Shown piece after piece: positions 39,158-47,440 of a stretch of 64,000 nucleotides of DNA; within the stretch, counting starts at the first letter, position 1, and the number at the start of each line of letters is the position of its first letter. The position numbers were made by a program, and so were the translations under genes. A model generated the notes under the pieces. It ran no database searches, was not told the origin of the DNA, and saw only the letters and a list, made by a program, of their open reading frames with translations. The stretch covers positions 310,001 to 374,000 of the forward strand of contig NZ_JABWQP020000004.1 in the NCBI RefSeq assembly GCF_014268505.2, given 5' to 3'. Source of the stretch: Pseudomonas khorasanensis. Its GTDB lineage: Bacteria; Pseudomonadota; Gammaproteobacteria; Pseudomonadales; Pseudomonadaceae.

Positions 39158-40426
39158 TCAGCCCAGGTGAATCTCGTGGCGTAACTTGTCGCCGGCCGGG
39201 TTGACCGCTTCGCGCACGAAGCCGAAACCCGTGCGGCGGTCGAGGCGAAACAGGGTATTGGTGACGTAAACGTCCTCGCGAATACCGACCACTTCCACCA
39301 CCTCGCTGACACAGCGCCGGCCATCAGGCATGCGCGCCAACTGGATGATCACGTCGAGGGCGGCGCAGATCATCTGGCGCAGGGTGCGTTCGGCGATCGA
39401 ACGCCCGGTCAGGCCCACCAGTGTTTCCAGACGCAGCAAGGCATCCTGCGCATTGTTGGCGTGCACGGTGCTCATCGAGCCGTCGTGGCCGGTGTTCATC
39501 GCGGTGAGCACGTCGACCACTTCGACGCCACGAATCTCGCCGAGAATGATCCGGTCCGGGCGCATGCGCAGCGCGTTGCGAATCAGGTCGCTGGCCTTGA
39601 CCTCGCCGTGGCCCTCGGCATTTGGCGGCCGGGTTTCCAGACGCACAACGTGAGGGTGGCCGAGTTGCAGTTCCGCGACGTCTTCGATGGTGACGAGGCG
39701 TTCGTGGGGATCGATCAACTGGCTGAGGATGTTCAGCAACGTGGTTTTACCGGTGCCGGTGCCGCCGCTGATGAGGATGTTGCAGCGCTTGCCGACAGCG
39801 TTCTGCAGAAATTCAAAAATCGCCAGATCGATGGTTTGCATGGCCATCAGGTCGGTGCTTTTGAGCATGTCCTTGCGAAACTTTCGAATCGACAGGCACG
39901 GACCGTCGAGGGCAATCGGCGGAATGATTGCGTTGACCCGGCTGCCATCCGGAAGGCGCGCGTCAACCATCGGCGAGGACTCATCGAGACGCCGCCCGAG
40001 GGGCGCCAGAATACGCTGCATGACCCGCTCGACGTGATGCGCATCGATAAAGCGCAAATCGCTTTGATGCAACACGCCATCGCGCTCGATAAATACCCGG
40101 TGCGGGCCGTTGACCAGAATTTCCGTCACTGACGGATCGCGCAGCAGCACTTCCAGTGGCCCGAAACCGGTGAGTTCGTCGACGATTTCTTCGGCCAGTC
40201 GCTCCATCTCGTAGCGGGAAATCGCCAGGTGCAGACGGGCGATGTATTCGCAGACTTTGTCGGTGACAAATTGCGCCAATTGCTGGCGTGATCCTTCCAG
40301 CAGGTTTTTCCCCGACTCTTCGATGGCGTCGATGATGTAGCGGTGCAGGACCAGCTTCAGGCCCTCGTGGTCGGTGTTGCCGATGGCGCCGCGTGGCGTT
40401 GCGCCAAACAGTTTTTCTGCGCTCAT
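39158..40426 (-). CDS. tadA: TadA/CpaF secretion ATPase
   Basis: The hexameric ATPase that powers Flp pilus assembly. The N-terminal part (LTGFGPLEVLLRDPSVTEILVNGP) is CpaF-like; Walker A is GGTGTGKTTLLN, and the His/Asp boxes RPDRIILGEIRG and TGHDGSMSTVHAN are present. 422 residues. Its ATG overlaps the tadZ stop (ATGA). Confidence 0.96.
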   Translation of the reverse strand: MSAEKLFGATPRGAIGNTDHEGLKLVLHRYIIDAIEESGKNLLEGSRQQLAQFVTDKVCEYIARLHLAISRYEMERLAEEIVDELTGFGPLEVLLRDPSVTEILVNGPHRVFIERDGVLHQSDLRFIDAHHVERVMQRILAPLGRRLDESSPMVDARLPDGSRVNAIIPPIALDGPCLSIRKFRKDMLKSTDLMAMQTIDLAIFEFLQNAVGKRCNILISGGTGTGKTTLLNILSQLIDPHERLVTIEDVAELQLGHPHVVRLETRPPNAEGHGEVKASDLIRNALRMRPDRIILGEIRGVEVVDVLTAMNTGHDGSMSTVHANNAQDALLRLETLVGLTGRSIAERTLRQMICAALDVIIQLARMPDGRRCVSEVVEVVGIREDVYVTNTLFRLDRRTGFGFVREAVNPAGDKLRHEIHLG

Positions 40427-41613
40427 GAGCTGCCTCGCAGGCGGTCAAACCAGGTGGTTTTCGGTTTGCTCAAGGCTTCGGAGCGTTTGGCCAGTCGCTC
40501 GCCGAGTGCCCGCAGGCTCTGCGTGAGTTTTTCTCGCGGTGCCAGTTCGAACAGGCTGACGCCCTGATTTTTCGCGTTCAGGCGCACGTCGGGACTGAAG
40601 GCCAGCACCGCAATTACCTCCAGATCGAAGGTCCTGCCCAATGTCTCCGAGTCGGGCGCGACGTTGCTCAGGTAGCGATCGACCAGCAGCCTGCCGTGAT
40701 CAAGCTTCATGCCTTTTTCGCGCCATAAATTGAGCACGGCGAGGTTGCGTCGGCAGTTGAGCACGTTCTGGTCGGTGTACCACAGCAGCTTGTCGCAGTG
40801 ACTGACGAAGGTGCGCAACGCTTCGCTGTCGGCCTGGCCAACGAGGTTCACCACAATGTGCTGAAAGTGTTGGCGCAGGGCGCTGAGCAACATGTACAGC
40901 TCGGCGGCGCTGGTGGTGTCCAGTGGCTCGTCCGTGTTGGCGTAGGCCAGAATCCGCAGGCCGTTCTGCGCGCTGGTGAAGGCGCTGTCGATCAGCGTGG
41001 TGTCGAGGCGACGCAGATGACGCAGGGCGTCGCCGAAGTGGAACGAACTCTCCAGGCCCAGCAACGCCAGACTGTCGCCACGGGGCAGACCGAGATCGAG
41101 CAGCAGGGTTTGCTGACCGCTTTTCTGTATGACCGTGGCCATGTGATTGGCGAGCAAGGCGCCATCGGAGCTGCTCTGCACGCCGTACATCACCGTGAGG
41201 CCGCCGAGTTGCGTGCTGGGGGTGACGGCCGGCAAGCGTTTACTCAGGCGCCGCACCAGCCCGGCGACTTCGCTGGAGCGCGAACCGTAGGCGACAAAAT
41301 CCCGCGCCCCGGCGCGCATCGCATTCAGCACCAGCTGATTGTCCATGCCGTCGCCCAGGGCAACGATCGCCAGCATCGGCTTGGCTTCCAGCGCCCCTTC
41401 GATCAGCGCGCTCTGGGCGACCACATGCTCGCGGTCGAGCCCGACGAACACCAGATTGGCGAAAGTGACATCGACCAGGGCGAGCAGTTCGTCGAGGCTG
41501 CCGGCACCCGCGCTGACAACTTGACCCAGCGGCGCGAGGGCGCTTTGCAGCCATTCCAGATCGGTGCTGTTGCGGGTGATGGCGAGGAAGGTCTGGCTCA
41601 GGTTCTGGCTCAT
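40423..41613 (-). CDS. tadZ: TadZ/CpaE-like localisation protein
   Basis: TadZ places the Tad machine at a cell site. The N-terminal receiver-like part is atypical; the C-terminal ParA-like part keeps VMYGVQSSSDG where an active ATPase would show a KGGxGKT loop. No Lys is present there, so ATP hydrolysis is doubtful, as is known for some TadZ proteins. 396 residues. Both ends overlap neighbours by four bases (rcpA before it, tadA after it). Confidence 0.88.
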   Translation of the reverse strand: MSQNLSQTFLAITRNSTDLEWLQSALAPLGQVVSAGAGSLDELLALVDVTFANLVFVGLDREHVVAQSALIEGALEAKPMLAIVALGDGMDNQLVLNAMRAGARDFVAYGSRSSEVAGLVRRLSKRLPAVTPSTQLGGLTVMYGVQSSSDGALLANHMATVIQKSGQQTLLLDLGLPRGDSLALLGLESSFHFGDALRHLRRLDTTLIDSAFTSAQNGLRILAYANTDEPLDTTSAAELYMLLSALRQHFQHIVVNLVGQADSEALRTFVSHCDKLLWYTDQNVLNCRRNLAVLNLWREKGMKLDHGRLLVDRYLSNVAPDSETLGRTFDLEVIAVLAFSPDVRLNAKNQGVSLFELAPREKLTQSLRALGERLAKRSEALSKPKTTWFDRLRGSS

Positions 41614-42827
41614 TGGGACAACCCGCTGCGCTTGTCGAAGTTGCCGTTCTCGAGGAAGAACATGCGATAGAAGTTCGGGTCATAGTTGCGCAGTTTTTCC
41701 CCCGGCAACGACGGCAGCCTGGCATCGGCCGCGAGTGGCTGCACCAGGTGCGGGGTGACGATCATCAGCAGCTCGCGCTCTTCGCGCTTGATCTGCGAGC
41801 CCTTGAAAAACGCGCCCAGCACCGGGATGTCACCCAGGCCCGGAAACTTGTTTACCTGCGAGCTGTTGCTGGTGCTGATCAGGCCGCTGATGACGAAACT
41901 CTCGCCATCGCCCAGCGACACACTGGTGTCGGTGCGGCGAATGGTCAGGGCCGGAACGGTGGTTCCGGCAATGTTCACCGCGTTGGCAAAATCCAGTTCG
42001 CTGACTTCCGGGGCGACCTTCAGGGCGATGCGGTCTCGGCCGATGATGGTCGGCGTCAGCGTCAGGCGGATGCCGAATTCCTTGTATTCGATCGACACGC
42101 TGTCGCTGCCGGAGCTGGGCACCGGAATCGGGATTTCGCCACCGGCAAGAAAACTCGCACTCTGGCCGCTCAGCGCCACCAGACTCGGCCGCGCCAGGGT
42201 GTAGGCGAAACCGCTGGTTTCCAGGGCGTTGATGATCGCCATGGTTTTGCCGCCGACCCAGGAAAAGTTGAACAGCGAGTTGTCCACCGGCAGGCGTGGC
42301 TGTGGAACGCCGTCGATCGGCGGCAACGTGCCGGGCGAGCCAAACAGGAAATTGCCTCGGGTGCCGATCAGAGACGCCGTGGCTTCCTTGAGTTTGGTAC
42401 GGCTGACTTCGACGAAGCGGATGTCGGTCTGCACTTGCGACGGCAAGGTCGGATCGTCCGACGGCGAGCTGCTGGTCAGGGCTGTGGTGGCCGCTCCCTG
42501 GACAAAGACCATGGCTTGTTGCGGCTGCGCCGAACACGCGGTCCAGACCATCAGGCTGGTGGCGCCCGGGCCGACACCGGTCAGCAGAAACGACGAACCG
42601 CCGTTGGCGTGCACGTCGGCGATTTTCGGATCACCGATCGCCAGACGAGTGATCGCGACCGGTGACTGCATGTCCTGCTGGAACCCTTCGCCGATCTCGA
42701 TCACCGAGGGCAGTCGCGGCAGAGCCGAGCAATTGCCGACAGCCGCCAGGGCCGCGTCCATCGACAGTCCCATCAGCAGCAAGGTCCGGAGCACAGGTTT
42801 GAATGTCGGTCTGAGTCGACTCTGCAT
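41610..42827 (-). CDS. rcpA: RcpA/CpaC outer-membrane secretin
   Basis: Forms the outer-membrane pore of the Flp pilus. Signal peptide (MQSRLRPTFKPVLRTLLLMG...), an N0-type part with GVGPGATSLMVW, then the secretin domain with VPSSGSDSVSIEYKEFG and FPGLGDIPVLGAFFKG, near the usual secretin signature. I chose the ATG at 42827, with AAGGA upstream; an ATG at 42851 overlaps the rcpC stop (ATGA) and would add eight residues. 405 residues. Confidence 0.92.
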   Translation of the reverse strand: MQSRLRPTFKPVLRTLLLMGLSMDAALAAVGNCSALPRLPSVIEIGEGFQQDMQSPVAITRLAIGDPKIADVHANGGSSFLLTGVGPGATSLMVWTACSAQPQQAMVFVQGAATTALTSSSPSDDPTLPSQVQTDIRFVEVSRTKLKEATASLIGTRGNFLFGSPGTLPPIDGVPQPRLPVDNSLFNFSWVGGKTMAIINALETSGFAYTLARPSLVALSGQSASFLAGGEIPIPVPSSGSDSVSIEYKEFGIRLTLTPTIIGRDRIALKVAPEVSELDFANAVNIAGTTVPALTIRRTDTSVSLGDGESFVISGLISTSNSSQVNKFPGLGDIPVLGAFFKGSQIKREERELLMIVTPHLVQPLAADARLPSLPGEKLRNYDPNFYRMFFLENGNFDKRSGLSQ

Positions 42828-42847
42828 GCACGTGAATCCTTGCGCAG

Positions 42848-43789
42848 TCATGGGGTTTGTTGGCTGATCTGATTGCCGCGAATGATCTCCACCGCTGGCC
42901 GTGGCGCAGCGCCGGCATTGGCGGTGGACGGTGCTCTTTGTGCGCTCCCCATAGCCAGTTGGGTGAACTGGAAAAGCTGGCTGTTGGCGCGGTCCAGGTG
43001 CGCGGGCGATTGCGCTTCGCCGGCCCAATATTTAGCCAGTCGTTGCTCTTCGCTGCTGCGCACGGCCAGGCGCAAGGTGCCGACCTGAGTGGCGAGCATC
43101 AGGCGACTGAGCAGTTGCTCCGGCACCGCCAGCACCACGGTGCGGGCGGCGATCCGGCGTTGATCCTGTTTGAGTTTTTCGTCTGCGTTGAGGTTGGGCG
43201 ATGCCGGTTGACCGTCGTTGGTCAGGCCGTATTGATCGCCGACGCCGAGCACGCGCAAGGCCGGGACGGCGATTTGTGCCGATTGCTGCAGGTTGCTCGC
43301 ATCCTCGCGCAGGTAAATCAGCACATCGACGTAATCGCCTGGCAGCAGTTGCCCGGCGGCACCGATCACTTCATCCACGGCCACGGTCAGCGCGCGTTCG
43401 TCGCTGCGAATCATGCGCGCCAGCGCGCCGCCGGCCTGGAAGCTCTCGTCGCTGAGCCAGGTGCCGGCGCTGAGGTGGCGCCAGGGCGTGCGGCCAACGG
43501 CTTGCTCGACCGTACTCAAACTGCCGGCCGGCGCGCTGCGCAGTTTTTCCACGGCCACATCGGCAGCGGTCAATGCTGTGAACGGCGGCACGTCGCGGAC
43601 CAGCACCACCACAGGCTGGCGAGTCTGGTCTTCGGCAATCGCGACAGTTTTTTCAACAGACACTGCCGGAGCAGCGGGTGCCTCGGCGACTGGGGCCGGT
43701 TGACGGCTTAAGACCAGGCCCCAGTAACCGAGAAAAACGGCGCCGAGCAACAGCAATGCTGCAAGGCCCATGGTGATGCGACTGTTCAT
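42848..43789 (-). CDS. rcpC: RcpC/CpaB pilus assembly protein
   Basis: A periplasmic SAF-domain protein of the Tad system. N-terminal helix (MGLAALLLLGAVFLGYWGLVL), a short Pro/Ala-rich linker, then the SAF part (VVLVRDVPPFTALTAADVAVE) and LLPGDYVDVLIYL, typical of CpaB. The ATG at 43789 has a GGGAGAG signal. It is the first gene of the rcpC-rcpA-tadZ-tadA-tadB-tadC-tadD run and diverges from flp. Confidence 0.93.
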   Translation of the reverse strand: MNSRITMGLAALLLLGAVFLGYWGLVLSRQPAPVAEAPAAPAVSVEKTVAIAEDQTRQPVVVLVRDVPPFTALTAADVAVEKLRSAPAGSLSTVEQAVGRTPWRHLSAGTWLSDESFQAGGALARMIRSDERALTVAVDEVIGAAGQLLPGDYVDVLIYLREDASNLQQSAQIAVPALRVLGVGDQYGLTNDGQPASPNLNADEKLKQDQRRIAARTVVLAVPEQLLSRLMLATQVGTLRLAVRSSEEQRLAKYWAGEAQSPAHLDRANSQLFQFTQLAMGSAQRAPSTANAGAAPRPAVEIIRGNQISQQTP

Positions 43790-43915
43790 GACGGCTCTCC
43801 CTTTCCTGCTGCACAACCGATTGCATTGCATTGCTCGTGAGAGGCGTACTGATTCGGCAGCTGAACATGCAACTATTTCGCTATTTCCAAGCTAGCTGAT
43901 CCAAGCAAAAACGCC

Positions 43916-44014
43916 ATTAATGACAGGCAAATAACCCACCAAAGTATGGGTGTTGGCCAATTAACAGTCGGAAATGGCCGAGACATGGCGGGATTAATGC
44001 TTTGTGATTAATGC
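43916..44014. promoter_or_regulatory. ATTAATG motifs between rcpC and flp
   Basis: ATTAATGC occurs at 43993 and 44007, a 14-base spacing, and ATTAATGA at 43916. These lie in the 330-base divergent region that must hold the promoters of the rcp-tad run and of flp. They are candidate PprB sites, but that is inference. Confidence 0.35.
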
Positions 44015-44119
44015 GTTCTTACAGTTGTTGGGCGGGGGTTTGTTGACAATGCTCAGGTGGCACGGTGGAACCATGCCGCGGTAGTGATGTCGGCGCCAGA
44101 GGCGCGAAGGAGTTGACCT

Positions 44120-44335
44120 ATGTTTCGTATGACTTTCGATTATCTGATAGCCAAGGCTCGCGCGTTTGCCGGCAGCGAAGAAGGCGCTTCGGCGATTGAG
44201 TATGCAATTGTGGTGGCGATGGTTGCGGTTGTCGCCGTAGTTTTCGTGACACCGATCGGGGCAAAGGTGCTGGCGATTTTCAACTCGGTACTGACCTCGC
44301 TGGGCGGTACAGCGCAAGTGCGTCCGACCACTTGA
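44120..44335 (+). CDS. flp: Flp pilin 1
   Basis: The major Flp pilin, 71 residues. The prepilin site is GASAIEY, with cleavage expected after Gly22 and Glu at +5 and Tyr at +6, followed by a hydrophobic helix (AIVVAMVAVVAVVFVTPIG). An AAGGAG signal precedes the ATG. FppA is the likely processing enzyme. A second pilin gene follows. Confidence 0.95.
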   Translation: MFRMTFDYLIAKARAFAGSEEGASAIEYAIVVAMVAVVAVVFVTPIGAKVLAIFNSVLTSLGGTAQVRPTT

Positions 44336-44446
44336 TGGCTATCTCTCTTCATGTTCGGTGTCTGTGCGTAAGTGACAGGTGCGCCCAGGCATTGACAGGA
44401 CCTCCGTTTGCCAGCGTCCGACCATATCGGCGCGAGGAGAATATCC

Positions 44447-44659
44447 ATGCTGCTTGATTATTTGCTGACGCGGGTTCGAGCATTTCTAGCCAGCAGTGAC
44501 GGTGCCTCCGCCATTGAATATGCAATTGTCGTGGCGATGGTTGCTGTGGTGGTCGTGGTGTTTGTGACACCGGTTGGCGCGAAGGTACTGGCGATTTTCA
44601 ACAGTATCCTGGTGTCGCTCGGTGGCACCGCGCAGACGGCTCCGGTGCAGACGCCCTGA
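44447..44659 (+). CDS. Flp pilin 2
   Basis: A second Flp pilin of 70 residues, nearly the same as the first after the cleavage site (GASAIEYAIVVAMVAVVVV, Gly19) but different in its leader (MLLDYLLTRVRAFLAS) and tail (QTAPVQTP). It has its own GAGGAGA signal. The pair suggests tandem duplication with divergence at the exposed C-terminus. Confidence 0.93.
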   Translation: MLLDYLLTRVRAFLASSDGASAIEYAIVVAMVAVVVVVFVTPVGAKVLAIFNSILVSLGGTAQTAPVQTP

Positions 44660-44730
44660 TTGAAGTGCCGGTCGCGTCTGGCCAACGGCGCGCTACACTG
44701 AGATTTACTTTCAGTATTTCGGGGCTGCCC

Positions 44731-45138
44731 ATGAATTCTCCCTCGCTGCCGCGCCAACAGTTGCTCCTGGTTGACGATGAAGAGGACGCGTTGCTGGAGT
44801 TGGCGGAGTTGCTGGAGGGGGAGGGGTTTGTCTGTCATACCGCGACGTCGGTGAAACTGGCGTTGCATCTGCTGACCCGGCATCCGGATATTGCGTTGGT
44901 CATTACTGATCTGCGCATGCCGGAGGAGTCGGGCATGTCGTTGATCAGACGGCTGCGTGAGCATACGTCGCGCGAGCATTTGCCGGTGATTGTGATGTCG
45001 GGGCATGCCGATATGGAGGATGTCAGCGACATGTTGCGGTTGCAGGTGCTGGATCTGTTTCGCAAGCCGATTTATCACGTGAGGTTGTTGGAGACTCTGG
45101 ATAATTTGTTTCCCAAGCCTCGGGTTCAGGCCGGGTGA
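44731..45138 (+). CDS. Stand-alone receiver domain protein
   Basis: A 135-residue response regulator with only a receiver: LLLVDDEEDALLEL, acceptor Asp in VITDLRMPEESG, Lys in FRKPI. There is no output domain. It lies 71 bases behind the second Flp pilin and is followed by the second copy of the long intergenic element. It may tune PprA-PprB signalling or another phosphorelay; this is inference from position. Confidence 0.87.
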   Translation: MNSPSLPRQQLLLVDDEEDALLELAELLEGEGFVCHTATSVKLALHLLTRHPDIALVITDLRMPEESGMSLIRRLREHTSREHLPVIVMSGHADMEDVSDMLRLQVLDLFRKPIYHVRLLETLDNLFPKPRVQAG

Positions 45139-45141
45139 ACT

Positions 45142-45497
45142 CGGCGGCCTTTGGGCCGACCGTGTTGGTGGGGGTTTGGGTGAATATCCGTTTTTTTCGG
45201 TGCTGCGGCTGGCGGTTTCGCCCTTACGGCGAGTCACTTTGGCAAACGCCCCAAAGTAACCAAAGGTCTGTGCCCTGACGTTCGGCCCGCTCGCTGGGGC
45301 TCGGGGTTCCTTCGCTCCGGGATCGATCCGGGCGCAGCGGCTCCGGTTTGCTTCGCTGCACCTACACTCGCTGTGTACGACTGCGTCGTACGGTCGCTGC
45401 GCTTCCACGCCTGGATCAATCCCTCCACTCAGCCTGCCGACGGGCTCCGAGATCAAGATCAAAAGCTACTCGAGCTTGCGCTCATTGTGTTGAGTGG
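45142..45497. repeat. Long multi-hairpin intergenic element, copy 2
   Basis: It starts three bases behind the receiver gene stop, in the same orientation as copy 1 at 35701. The same hairpins recur in the same order with altered stems: ACTTTGG/CCAAAGT at 45236-45257 and GTACGAC/GTCGTAC at 45375-45391, each with the same loop size as in copy 1. The closing stem CCACTCA/TGAGTGG is kept. Behind it, to 45636, lie only REP-like fragments (45534, 45575). Confidence 0.8.
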
Positions 45498-45636
45498 TGA
45501 AGAGCGGGCGCTTTGTGCTTTCGTTTTTTTGTGGGAGGGAGTCTGCTCGCGATGATGGACTGCCAACCAACCCTGTGGGAGCTGGCTTTTGCGGTGTTTT
45601 GCAAATTTGAGAACGCCGCCTCCACTGGCATGCCCC

Positions 45637-47307
45637 CTACAACTGATAACTGAAACTGATGCTGTACCGAGGCTTGCGGTTAAACGTGTCCAGGGCTTCA
45701 TCGGACATGGCCTTCGCCACTTCCAGCGCGATGTTGTAGTACTTGGCGTCGCCGAAGCGCAGGCCGACGGCGGTTGATGACAGGTTGTTGGCCTGCACCG
45801 GCAGTTGGTTGAACCAGCTGCGCGAGCGGTCGAGTACCACGTAGGGTTGCAGGATGCGCACCCAGTTGCCGTCGCGGTTGAAACTGTAGTTGACCTCGTA
45901 AGCCACGCCCCAGCCCTTGTCGCCCGAGGCCTGGTCGTCCGGGTAGCCCCGTCCGAAATTCTGCCCGCCGAAGACCGCGCGCTCGCTGTCGGGCAAGGTG
46001 TCGTCGCTCCAGTACAGCGCCGCCGAGAGCACGCCTTGCCAGTTGTCGAAGAATTTGTCGCTCTGCACGCCCGACAGTCTTACGCGAAAGAAATCGAGGT
46101 CGATGTCGTCGTAGTTGGTGTCTGCGCCGAGGCTGTCAAAGCCCTGGTAAACCCCCGCGCTGAGGATGCGCAGTTGGCGGGCATCGGCCTTGCGCCAGTC
46201 ACCTTCGAAAGCGAGGGCGCGGACGTCGGTGCGCAGTTCGGTGCTGAACGGGAAGTTGACGCCGTCGTAGCGCGTCCTGTCATCAACCGCGTATAGGCGC
46301 GAGCCAGCGGTCAGCAGTTCATTGGCAGAGGCGATCAAGGGCATGCTGAAGCCGATCGAGTAGCGGTCGTTTTCACGATGGGTGCTCAGGCGTCCGCCAC
46401 CGCCGATCAACACTTCGGTGTCGGGATCGGCGCGGTAACGCGAGGCCGAGACGTTAAGTTGCGTGCCCTCTGCATCGAGGAACTGGCTGTAGTCGAGACG
46501 GTAGTAATGCTCTTTGTCATCCCCCGGTGGAAACAGTCCGCTGAGGCTCAATTGTTCGCCCATTGAGGTCTGCGAGTTGCTGCTGATACCGAGCAGGGCC
46601 TGTGGGCCGTTGCGGTTGTCTTCGGTGGTGCTCAGGGTGCTGGTGAACGGTTTGCGGCTGGCTTGGGCGATCAGGGTGGTCGCGCCATCGGTGGTGCCCG
46701 GCGGCGGCACCTGCGCCTCAATCGTTACGCCGGGAATGCGGCTCATCAGCGTGGTGTAGCGCTCGAACGTCTTGCGGGTCAGCGGGCGTTCGGCCTGGAT
46801 TTTTGCCGCGAGTTTGTCGAGCAGGCCTTTGACCCGACCGATGTCGCCCTGCATCTGGATATCTCGCACATACCCTTCAACCAGCACTACCCGCGCCACG
46901 CCGTCATCGAAGTTCTGTTGCGGCAAAAATGCGTAGGACAACAGGTACCCGTCCTGCTGATAGCGCCGGGTGATAGTGCGTGTGGCTTCGATCAGCTCGG
47001 CAAGGCTGGCCTGACGGCCTATCAGGGGTTTGTAGACTTCGGCCAGTTCGTTGAGCGGATAGATCGTGCCGCCTTCGATTTGTACCGTCTTCAAATTGAC
47101 CCTGGTTTCCATCAGCAAAGGCTGCGCGGCAGTCGCGCCGGGATCCGGTACTTGCAGCGGCGCCGCGCTCGGGCGATAGGCGTCGGCCGGCAGGTTCGGT
47201 ACGGGCAGGTTGCGGAGGGTTTCGTTGCTGTTGAGAAAACTGGGCAAGGTGTCGGCGAGGGCTGCGGAACTGAGGCTGAGGCACAACAAGGACGCGATCG
47301 CGCGCAT
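45637..47307 (-). CDS. Two-partner secretion transporter (ShlB/FhaC family)
   Basis: An outer-membrane TpsB pore. Signal peptide (MRAIASLLCLSLSSAALA), a POTRA_2 part (about 70-150, VNLKTVQIEGGTIYPLNEL), then a 16-strand barrel region. The conserved loop motif (VRGY/F in FhaC) appears as FGRGYP. 556 residues, ending in YQL rather than the usual aromatic. No gene with a TPS domain lies next to it; upstream on the same strand is a Gly-rich lipoprotein, separated by a terminator. Its substrate is unknown. A GGAG signal precedes the ATG. Confidence 0.88.
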   Translation of the reverse strand: MRAIASLLCLSLSSAALADTLPSFLNSNETLRNLPVPNLPADAYRPSAAPLQVPDPGATAAQPLLMETRVNLKTVQIEGGTIYPLNELAEVYKPLIGRQASLAELIEATRTITRRYQQDGYLLSYAFLPQQNFDDGVARVVLVEGYVRDIQMQGDIGRVKGLLDKLAAKIQAERPLTRKTFERYTTLMSRIPGVTIEAQVPPPGTTDGATTLIAQASRKPFTSTLSTTEDNRNGPQALLGISSNSQTSMGEQLSLSGLFPPGDDKEHYYRLDYSQFLDAEGTQLNVSASRYRADPDTEVLIGGGGRLSTHRENDRYSIGFSMPLIASANELLTAGSRLYAVDDRTRYDGVNFPFSTELRTDVRALAFEGDWRKADARQLRILSAGVYQGFDSLGADTNYDDIDLDFFRVRLSGVQSDKFFDNWQGVLSAALYWSDDTLPDSERAVFGGQNFGRGYPDDQASGDKGWGVAYEVNYSFNRDGNWVRILQPYVVLDRSRSWFNQLPVQANNLSSTAVGLRFGDAKYYNIALEVAKAMSDEALDTFNRKPRYSISFSYQL

Positions 47308-47354
47308 GGGACACTCCGTGGTCAGGTCGCAGCTATGGGGCTGTTGTTCCTAAG

Positions 47355-47386
47355 AAAAAAGCGGAAGACTCGTGGGAATCTTCCGC
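47355..47386 (-). terminator. Terminator behind the Gly-rich lipoprotein gene
   Basis: On the - strand GCGGAAGA pairs with TCTTCCGC across a 10-base loop and is followed by six T. It separates the lipoprotein transcript from the TpsB gene. Confidence 0.88.
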
Positions 47387-47440
47387 CCTCAACCAAGCGT
47401 AGGCGCTGTAGGTAAGGCCGTCGAATCGGCCAGGTGCAAT

